Shown here: positions 14,070 to 19,408 of the stretch, in pieces
Numbering within the stretch: position 1 is the stretch's first letter
Layout of the letters: each line of letters begins with the position of its first letter
From: Fretibacterium sp.
Lineage (GTDB): Bacteria; Synergistota; Synergistia; Synergistales; Aminobacteriaceae
DNA: 20,679 nucleotides
Assembly (NCBI GenBank): GCA_016280565.1
Contig: JAEEGY010000219.1
Location: 1 to 20,679, forward strand
Direction: 5' to 3'
Notes under the pieces: generated by a model
Database searches by the model: none
Told to the model about the DNA's origin: nothing
Seen by the model: the letters and a program-made list of their open reading frames with translations, nothing else
Made by a program: the position numbers and the translations under genes

Positions 14070-14098
14070 ATGATATCATTAACTGCACGATGTGTCGC
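14070..14098 (-). promoter_or_regulatory. Candidate promoter of the micro-gene/thioesterase/trkA/trkH operon
   Basis: On the minus strand: -35 GCGACA (14098-14093, 4 of 6), 17-nt spacer, -10 TATCAT (14075-14070, 5 of 6) preceded by TGA, making an extended -10. The expected leader is about 50 nt before the micro-gene start. It fires away from dnaA. Confidence 0.5.
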
Positions 14099-14142
14099 CG
14101 GTGGGCCCGCAGAACGTACTCATGGGCGAGGTGAAAGACCAA

Positions 14143-14151
14143 TTATCCACA
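14143..14151 (+). promoter_or_regulatory. DnaA box
   Basis: Perfect TTATCCACA on the plus strand, upstream of the dnaA promoter. Confidence 0.9.
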
Positions 14152-14156
14152 GGTGG

Positions 14157-14187
14157 AGGACAAATTTTTTGTGGATAAGTGTATAAT
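14157..14187 (+). promoter_or_regulatory. Candidate dnaA promoter
   Basis: TATAAT at 14182-14187 is a perfect -10. AGGACA at 14157-14162 is a possible -35 (4 of 6, 19-nt spacer). A DnaA box lies between them, the usual layout for DnaA autoregulation. The expected leader is about 80 nt. Confidence 0.55.
14170..14178 (-). promoter_or_regulatory. DnaA box in the dnaA promoter
   Basis: Perfect TTATCCACA on the minus strand (TGTGGATAA on plus). It sits just before the likely -10 of dnaA, where bound DnaA could block RNA polymerase. Confidence 0.9.
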
Positions 14188-14231
14188 TAGGGCGAATTAT
14201 CCTGTAAATTGTCCGCGAAGGGACCCTTTGA

Positions 14232-14240
14232 TGTGGATAA
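14232..14240 (-). promoter_or_regulatory. DnaA box in the dnaA leader
   Basis: Perfect TTATCCACA on the minus strand, 32 nt before the dnaA start codon. Confidence 0.9.
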
Positions 14241-14272
14241 CTAAAAGGATAAGGGGCTGGGAGTGAAGTGCA

Positions 14273-15616
14273 TTGCAGCAAAAGGCAGAGGACCTGAAAA
14301 AAATTTGGGAGGAGATCATTGCCGGGGCGGACCTGCCCAAGGAGAAGGTCTCCCTGTGGCTTGAGGCCTGTATGCCGCTGGGGGTCGAGGACGGCGAGCT
14401 CGTGGTGGAAACGTCCAATCCCTTCGTGCAGGAGTATGTTACCAACAACTTCCTGGCCGGGTTGAACCGGTCCGCGAAGGAAGGCGGCACAGTCCGGGGC
14501 ATTCGGCTGAAGGCCAGCGACTCCCCGGAGGGAAATGAAAAAAAACAGGAGTGGGAGGCCCGCGCAAAGGAGGCGTCCCGCGGCAGCACGGAGCCGGAGA
14601 AGAAGAACCCATACTCCAGCTACACCTTTGAAAGTTTCGTCGTGGGAAAGTCCAACCGCATGGCCCACGCGGCCAGCCTGGCCGTCGCGGAGATGCCGGG
14701 CAAGGCCTACAACCCATTGTTTATCTGGGGCGGCGTCGGCCTGGGGAAGACCCACCTCATGCACGCGATCTGCAACTACGCGCAGGAGAAGACAAAGAAC
14801 CTTCGGACGCTCTACCTCAGTGCGGAGCAGTTTTTGAATGAGTTCATCAAGGCCATTGCCTCCTCAAAGACGGCGCAGTTCAAGGAGCGTTACCGCAACC
14901 TGGATATCCTCCTTATCGACGATATCCAGTTCCTCGGCAGTAAGGAGCAGAGCCAGGAGGAATTCTTTCACACGTTCAACTCCCTGCACGACGACGGGCG
15001 GCAGGTGGTGATATGCTCCGACCGGCAGCCCTCGGAGCTGAAGAATATCGAGGAGCGTCTGACGAGCCGGTTCAGCTGGGGTTTGGTAGCGGACATCCAG
15101 CCGCCGGACCTGGAAACCAGAATTGCCATCCTTCAAAAGAAGGCGGCACTCCGTGATTACACCATTCCGGATGAGGTCATTCATTTCCTGGCCCAGCATA
15201 TCCCAAGCAACATCCGGGAACTGGAGGGCGCATTGACCCGGGTCATTGCAAACGCGGAGCTGATGAGTGAGGAGATCACCATTGAGCGGGTCTCGGTCTG
15301 GCTCAAGGATATTCTCCGCATGGATATGAAAGGTCCCGTCACCATCGAGGCCATTCAGAACGCCGTTACAGAGGACTTTGGCGTCAGCATGGAGGATCTG
15401 GCCAGCTCAAAGCGCACGGCTGACCTGGCTATGGCAAGACAGGTGGCCATGTTTCTATGCCGTGAGATGACGGAGACAAGCCTTCAGCAGATAGCCCGTG
15501 CCTTCAGAAAGAAGGACCATACCACCGTCATCCATGCTCAAAAGAAAATCGAGGATCTCATTAAGACGGATAAAAACATGAGACAAAGGGTGGATAACAT
15601 AAAGAATAAGCTATGA
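14273..15616 (+). CDS. dnaA: Chromosomal replication initiator protein DnaA
   Basis: AAA+ ATPase that binds DnaA boxes and melts oriC. The 447 residues show domain I (about 1-80; KIWEEIIAGADLPKEKVSLW), a short charged linker (about 85-112), domain III with Walker A GGVGLGKT (153-160) and Walker B DILLIDD (211-217), sensor segment VICSDRQPSELK (246-257), arginine-finger region ERLTSRFSWGL (261-271), and domain IV with the DNA-binding signature DHTTVIHAQKK (415-425). The start is TTG at 14273: an in-frame TGA lies 9 nt upstream and no other start codon intervenes; GGGAG upstream is the ribosome site. The last codons contain a near-perfect DnaA box (15589-15597, one mismatch). The length is normal. 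Confidence 0.98.
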   Translation: MQQKAEDLKKIWEEIIAGADLPKEKVSLWLEACMPLGVEDGELVVETSNPFVQEYVTNNFLAGLNRSAKEGGTVRGIRLKASDSPEGNEKKQEWEARAKEASRGSTEPEKKNPYSSYTFESFVVGKSNRMAHAASLAVAEMPGKAYNPLFIWGGVGLGKTHLMHAICNYAQEKTKNLRTLYLSAEQFLNEFIKAIASSKTAQFKERYRNLDILLIDDIQFLGSKEQSQEEFFHTFNSLHDDGRQVVICSDRQPSELKNIEERLTSRFSWGLVADIQPPDLETRIAILQKKAALRDYTIPDEVIHFLAQHIPSNIRELEGALTRVIANAELMSEEITIERVSVWLKDILRMDMKGPVTIEAIQNAVTEDFGVSMEDLASSKRTADLAMARQVAMFLCREMTETSLQQIARAFRKKDHTTVIHAQKKIEDLIKTDKNMRQRVDNIKNKL

Positions 15617-15634
15617 ATAAGGGGTGGAAAGGGT

Positions 15635-15643
15635 TGTGGATAA
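15635..15643 (-). promoter_or_regulatory. DnaA box
   Basis: Perfect TTATCCACA on the minus strand (TGTGGATAA on plus), 19 nt after the dnaA stop codon. Confidence 0.9.
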
Positions 15644-15770
15644 CTGAGATCAAATCACAAAGAAGGACGGCATATGACGCTGTTTTCCAAAAGTATCCAC
15701 GGCCTGTCCACAGTGGGTCCACCGGATTTTCACACACGGTGTATCCTGTCATGACGAGAAGTTTTTCTGG

Positions 15771-15779
15771 TTATCCACA
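15771..15779 (+). promoter_or_regulatory. DnaA box adjacent to the unwinding element
   Basis: Perfect TTATCCACA on the plus strand, 13 nt before the trinucleotide run. This is the spacing and orientation expected for the box that loads DnaA onto DnaA-trios. Confidence 0.9.
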
Positions 15780-15792
15780 GAGTTGTTCAGCG

Positions 15793-15830
15793 TTACTATT
15801 ATTATTACTTTTTAAATAAAAAGATAAAAG
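15793..15830. promoter_or_regulatory. DnaA-trio-like run and AT-rich unwinding element
   Basis: Six trinucleotides TTA CTA TTA TTA TTA CTT (15793-15810) are followed by TTTAAATAAAAAGATAAAAG. The trios match the complement of the 3'-(G/A)A(T/A)-5' pattern that single-strand-binding DnaA uses in Bacillus subtilis. The AT content contrasts sharply with the GC-rich surroundings. Confidence 0.75.
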
Positions 15831-15887
15831 AAGAAGCTGTCCACTGTGCACAGGACCGTGGGCAGGATCAAGGGGAGGACTGACCAC

Positions 15888-17093
15888 ATGAAACTTGAGC
15901 TTGACCGTCTTGAATTCCTAAAGGCCTGGCAGATGGCCGAACGCTCCAGCGGAACAAAGAGCACACTCAGCGCCGTGAATGGCATTCTGGTCACTGTAGG
16001 GGACGAGACGCTCCTTGAGGCGACGGATTTCAAAACAGCCCTGCGCTGCACGGCCTCCGGCGTGCGAACCATCACGCCGGGCCAGGCGATCCTTCCTGTC
16101 CGCCTCCTTGGAGAATTTCTGAAGAAGATCCCCACAGGGACTGTGACTTTAGAAGTAGATGGAGAGAAAGGAGTCCTCTCCGCAGGCAGGAGCCGGACAC
16201 GCTTCACAACTGCCCCCGTGGCGGAGTTTCCAAAGATCCCGCGAAGCGAAGGAGCCACATCGCTTTTTACCCTTATCACGGCCGACCTGGCGAGGGTCAT
16301 CACCGAGGGTTCCATCGCCAGCTCTGCTCCGGCGGACTTCCCAAAATACCTTTGGACCTGTCTATTCAGTTTGAAAGATAACCTCCTAAAGGTCGTCTCC
16401 ACGGACGGCAAGCGTCTCTCCCTCTCTCAGTGTCCCTGCGAGACGGAGGCGGACGATGAGCTTCTGCTTCCGGTCCCTGCGCTGAAGGAGCTGGGCCGCC
16501 TGCTGGCGGGCGGGGATCAGGAGGCCCGCGTCCAGGTCCTGAACGACGGCGCGACGGCATGGTTCAGGCTGGATGGCGGCGTGGAGTTTTCCATCCGGCG
16601 GGTGGAGTCCTCGTTCCCCAATTACGAGAAAATCCTGACTTCCGACGTCCTCACGACGCTTCGGATCCCTCGTGATGAGCTGCTGCCCGCGCTGGAGCGT
16701 GTGGACATCATCGCACACAACACCGTCTCTCACCTTGTGGTGATGCAGCTCTCGCCGGGCGGGGACCTTAGAATGACCACGCGGGCGCCGGACCTCGGCA
16801 CGGCCCTTGAGGTGCTGGATGCTGTGATTGACGGGAATCCGCTTCGTGTGGGCTTTAACGTGGGTTACCTTCAGGACGGCCTCCGGGCGCTGGGGAGCGG
16901 GGAGGTCCTTATCGAGTTCAATGGCGAGGAGGGGCAGACCCGCATCGTTCAGGAGGGCGCTGGGAATTTCCTCTATATGCTCATGCCCGCCCGCTTGAGC
17001 CCCCAGGACGTCATTGAAGATGAGTCCGAACCTGAAACTTCAGGCCCTGAGCTGGAAAAAGAAAAGCCTGAGGAGGAAGACCCCGGCGAATAG
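15888..17093 (+). CDS. dnaN: DNA polymerase III beta subunit (sliding clamp) DnaN
   Basis: Ring-shaped processivity clamp of the replicative polymerase. From ATG at 15888 it has 401 residues; GGGGAGG lies about 9 nt upstream. The open frame extends to 15846, but MKLELDRLEFLKAWQMAERS is the family's usual start. The three clamp domains are evident (for example SVNGILVTVGDETLLEATDF-like strands in domain 1 and VESSFPNYEKIL in domain 2). The core ends at residue about 370 with LYMLMPARL, where most clamps stop. Here a 31-residue acidic tail follows (from SPQDVIEDESEPE to EEEDPGE). The tail is outside the folded ring and may be unstructured. Gene order dnaA-dnaN-recF is classical. Confidence 0.97.
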   Translation: MKLELDRLEFLKAWQMAERSSGTKSTLSAVNGILVTVGDETLLEATDFKTALRCTASGVRTITPGQAILPVRLLGEFLKKIPTGTVTLEVDGEKGVLSAGRSRTRFTTAPVAEFPKIPRSEGATSLFTLITADLARVITEGSIASSAPADFPKYLWTCLFSLKDNLLKVVSTDGKRLSLSQCPCETEADDELLLPVPALKELGRLLAGGDQEARVQVLNDGATAWFRLDGGVEFSIRRVESSFPNYEKILTSDVLTTLRIPRDELLPALERVDIIAHNTVSHLVVMQLSPGGDLRMTTRAPDLGTALEVLDAVIDGNPLRVGFNVGYLQDGLRALGSGEVLIEFNGEEGQTRIVQEGAGNFLYMLMPARLSPQDVIEDESEPETSGPELEKEKPEEEDPGE

Positions 17094-17128
17094 CGCCGCC
17101 GGACAGATACTTATAGTTCATACTTGCA

Positions 17129-17151
17129 GGGCATACCCTCCGGGCATGCCT
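17129..17151 (+). other. Small hairpin in the dnaN-recF gap
   Basis: The 83-bp gap contains GGGCAT / ATGCCT arms (17129-17134 and 17146-17151) enclosing a CCC-TCC-GGG mini-stem. It has no T-run, so it is not an intrinsic terminator. It may limit or process the dnaN-recF transcript. Confidence 0.3.
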
Positions 17152-17176
17152 ACAGGGCACAGACAGGCAGGCAAAG

Positions 17177-18208
17177 GTGAGATTTGAGTTTAGCGTAGTT
17201 AAGGACTTCCGCAGCCTGAGGGGAGCCCGGCTTGAATGGGCTCCCGGGCTGAACCTCATTCTTGGGCCCAACGGTTCCGGAAAGACGAACCTTTTGGAGT
17301 CCCTGAATGTCCTTGCGGGGTGGGGGACTTTTCATGGCCGCACGTCCGGTGCGGTGTCCTGGGACTCCGAGAGGGGCCGGGCCCTGCTGGGTGCGCGTGT
17401 GACGGGCGAGGAAGACCACGAGCTCCAGGTCCAGGTCTCCACGCGCATGACGCCCCGCCTGGATGGAAAGCACGTCACCTTCACTGACCTGCGGCTTGTC
17501 GTGCCGTCTATGACCTTCCTGCCCACGGATATCAACCTGGTTGAAGGTTCTCCCGCTGTGCGCCGCCTCTTTTTAGACCGGCTCTGTGCCCTTTGTTTTC
17601 CTCCTTATGCCCGCCGCCTTTCCGAGTTCCATCAGGTCTCCCGCCACCGTGCCACCCTCCTGAGACAGGACAGACCTATCCGCGGGACCACACTGCCTTT
17701 TGCCCGCCTCGGGGGCTGGATCATGGAGGCGCGGCGCCGCGTGGCTTCTCTTCTCCTTAAACTTGAGGATCCCGCTGATGTCTGTGCCGCCCTGCCCTTT
17801 TCGTTCTCCATGACGCCGGAACTTGAGGACAGAAGCGGGGAGGAGTGTCTTCTCCGCGCGCTTGAGGAGACTTCCGAGAGGGAACGGTACGCCCAGCGGC
17901 CCCTCGTGGGCCCTAACCGTGACGACCTTGAAATCACCTCTTTTGGACGCCCTGCGGCTGAGGCCCTGAGCCGGGGACAGAAACGGCGGCTGGTGCTGTC
18001 CCTCATCCTGAGGGCGGGGCGGCTGATCGAGCTTCAGCTCCGGCGAAAGCCCGTTCTGCTCTTTGACGACCTTGCCGCGGAGCTGGATGCCGCTGCCAGA
18101 CAGGAAGCGGGTACGGCTCTCCTCACCACAGGCTGGCAGATTTTCGTCACCGGTACGGAGGACCCGTTTGAGGGGCTTGTGGATGTAAAGCATTTACTGC
18201 CTCTGTAA
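17177..18208 (+). CDS. recF: DNA replication and repair protein RecF
   Basis: SMC-like ATPase that, with RecO and RecR, loads RecA at gaps. The 343 residues carry Walker A GPNGSGKT (30-37), the RecF hallmark VGPNRDDLEI (244-253), the ABC signature SRGQKRRLVL (265-274) and Walker B LLFDDLAAELD (294-304). All key parts are present; the protein is slightly shorter than the usual about 360. It starts with GTG at 17177 with only a weak ribosome site, so expression may be low or depend on dnaN. It lies 83 bp after dnaN. No gyrB follows; the next gene is an AraC-type regulator. Confidence 0.95.
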   Translation: MRFEFSVVKDFRSLRGARLEWAPGLNLILGPNGSGKTNLLESLNVLAGWGTFHGRTSGAVSWDSERGRALLGARVTGEEDHELQVQVSTRMTPRLDGKHVTFTDLRLVVPSMTFLPTDINLVEGSPAVRRLFLDRLCALCFPPYARRLSEFHQVSRHRATLLRQDRPIRGTTLPFARLGGWIMEARRRVASLLLKLEDPADVCAALPFSFSMTPELEDRSGEECLLRALEETSERERYAQRPLVGPNRDDLEITSFGRPAAEALSRGQKRRLVLSLILRAGRLIELQLRRKPVLLFDDLAAELDAAARQEAGTALLTTGWQIFVTGTEDPFEGLVDVKHLLPL

Positions 18209-18221
18209 AACTTTGTATAGT
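18193..18221 (+). promoter_or_regulatory. Candidate promoter of the AraC-family gene
   Basis: TTTACT (18193-18198, 4 of 6 to -35), 17-nt spacer, TATAGT (18216-18221, 5 of 6 to -10). The -35 overlaps the last codons of recF. A second TATAAT begins at 18221 but lacks a -35 at good spacing. Confidence 0.45.
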
Positions 18222-18223
18222 AT

Positions 18224-18247
18224 AATAATCCAAAGAATAGGATTATT
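18224..18247. promoter_or_regulatory. Inverted repeat in the leader of the AraC-family gene
   Basis: AATAATCC (18224-18231) and GGATTATT (18240-18247) form perfect 8-bp arms around 8 nt, lying at the expected transcription start. It could be an operator (autoregulation is common for such regulators) or an mRNA hairpin just before the ribosome site. It has no T-run and is not a terminator. Confidence 0.55.
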
Positions 18248-18261
18248 GTTTCAGGAGGAGC

Positions 18262-19182
18262 ATGATGGAGAAGGTCACTGTTGATAAATCAGGCGCGCTG
18301 GTCGTGTCGTACCCAGAGCCGCAGCTCCTGATCGGCGTGGAGGAAAAACTTGTGCCCGAGTATCCCGATGACCGCATGGTCACGCATTGGCACGAAGATA
18401 TTGAGCTGGTCCTTGCCCTTGACGGGGGATTGAAAAGCAGGGTGGACGCGCAGGAGATCGAACTGTCCGCGGGAGACGTTCTCTTCATCAATTCACGGCG
18501 GCTGCACCAGCATTATGACGATGTCCCTTCAAGCTCTGCGATGGCGATTCGCTTTCATCCCAGCCTGATCCTCTCAGGACTCCCAAAGAACAGCCTTGCC
18601 AGAAAAATATTAAGAGACACCGGCTTTCGCTGGAGGGTCCTCAAGGCTGGCACGGAGAATGCGGAGAGGACTGCTCAGATCATGCGGCAACTCCAGACCG
18701 TGCTTCGGGAGCGGAAAACACTTTACGAGCTGGATGCAGCGATGCTGGCGGTGCAGCTCATCAAAGAAATCTGCATAGTCTGCCGGAAGGAGCCTCCTTC
18801 TCCCGGCAATTTCCGTGAGGAGAACCACGAAAAAGTGAGGGGAATTATGTCCTACATCTACCGGAATTTTTCAAGGAAGATATCCCTGGACGATATCTCC
18901 GGGGCAGAGGAAATGAACCGGAGCAAGTGTTGCAGGCTTTTCACCTACTTTACGAACGAAACTCCCGTGGATTTCCTCAATGCCTACCGTCTGGAGACGA
19001 GCGCGCGGCTCCTTTCCGGGACGAACAGGACGCTGAAGGACATCACCGCTGCCTGCGGCTTTGCGGACCAGAGTTATTTTGGCCGTATGTTCAGGGGAAA
19101 GTACCGCTGTTCGCCCGGAAAATACCGTAAGGCAGCGTCAGCCCGCTATGAAGAGCTGAAACTTTGGAAGCCAAAACGGTAA
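18262..19182 (+). CDS. AraC-family transcriptional regulator
   Basis: A 306-residue regulator with an N-terminal cupin-type sensing domain (about 35-100; HWHEDIELVLALDGGL and the beta-turn ELSAGDVLFINSRRLHQH), a linker with predicted helices (about 110-180), and a C-terminal double helix-turn-helix domain (about 190-290). The latter includes KISLDDISGAEEMNRSKCCR for the first HTH and LKDITAACGFADQSYFGRMF for the second, the latter matching the AraC signature closely. The ligand is unknown; cupin-type AraC proteins often sense sugars or small metabolites. It starts at one of two adjacent ATGs (18262 or 18265) after AGGAGG. It stands alone between recF and mnmG with its own promoter and a terminator behind it, so its targets cannot be read from context. 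Confidence 0.93.
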   Translation: MMEKVTVDKSGALVVSYPEPQLLIGVEEKLVPEYPDDRMVTHWHEDIELVLALDGGLKSRVDAQEIELSAGDVLFINSRRLHQHYDDVPSSSAMAIRFHPSLILSGLPKNSLARKILRDTGFRWRVLKAGTENAERTAQIMRQLQTVLRERKTLYELDAAMLAVQLIKEICIVCRKEPPSPGNFREENHEKVRGIMSYIYRNFSRKISLDDISGAEEMNRSKCCRLFTYFTNETPVDFLNAYRLETSARLLSGTNRTLKDITAACGFADQSYFGRMFRGKYRCSPGKYRKAASARYEELKLWKPKR

Positions 19183-19185
19183 AGA

Positions 19186-19215
19186 GAAGGGCCTCGCTCC
19201 GCGAGGTCATCCTTC
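19186..19215 (+). other. Hairpin directly after the AraC-family gene
   Basis: GAAGG / CCTTC outer arms and CCTCGC-TCC-GCGAGG inner stem (19192-19206). No T-run follows, so on its own it is not a terminator. It may assist the terminator 3 nt further on or protect the mRNA end. Confidence 0.5.
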
Positions 19216-19217
19216 AG

Positions 19218-19263
19218 AAGGGAAGCCCGACGCATAAGATAGCTGCGTTTGGCTTCCCTTTTT
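19218..19263 (+). terminator. Intrinsic terminator after the AraC-family gene
   Basis: Perfect 10-bp arms AAGGGAAGCC (19218-19227) and GGCTTCCCTT (19251-19260), with an inner ACGCA/TGCGT stem, followed by a run of five T residues (19259-19263). It separates this gene from mnmG. Confidence 0.85.
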
Positions 19264-19326
19264 CGTTGCTGCGCGTCCTGCCGGAGGGGACCCGGACACA
19301 GGACTGGCTGAGACAGACCGGTGGGT

Positions 19327-19355
19327 TTGACGGAGGTGTCCGGCCACTGTAAACT
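19327..19355 (+). promoter_or_regulatory. mnmG: Candidate mnmG promoter
   Basis: TTGACG (19327-19332, 5 of 6 to -35), 17-nt spacer, TAAACT (19350-19355, 4 of 6 to -10). It lies about 50 nt before the start codon and after the terminator, so mnmG is probably transcribed on its own. Confidence 0.55.
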
Positions 19356-19408
19356 ATATTGGTCAGAGCGTTGATTCGCTTTTTTGGCTCGTTTTGGGAG
19401 GTGCTTTG

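Larger units (their letters stand above)
14014..14272. other. oriC: oriC, part 1: divergent region upstream of dnaA
   Basis: A 259-bp region between leftward and rightward genes. It holds three perfect DnaA boxes (14143-14151, 14170-14178, 14232-14240), one degenerate site (TTATCCTGT, 14197-14205), a T-run (14165-14170), the dnaA promoter and the promoter of the leftward operon. With the second box cluster after dnaA it forms a bipartite origin. Confidence 0.85.
15617..15887. other. oriC: oriC, part 2: dnaA-dnaN intergenic region with DNA unwinding element
   Basis: This 271-bp gap holds two perfect DnaA boxes (15635-15643 and 15771-15779), weaker matches at 15692-15700 and 15703-15711, then a 13-nt spacer, a trinucleotide run and an AT-rich tract (about 15793-15830). 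The remaining part up to dnaN carries the leader and the ribosome site. This is where the Bacillus-type origin is unwound, so I place the unwinding site here. Confidence 0.85.

Noticed and set aside
15846..15887. Upstream ATG as the dnaN start
   Set aside because: It adds 14 residues not seen in the family. The ATG at 15888 has GGGGAGG at good spacing and matches the usual N-terminus.
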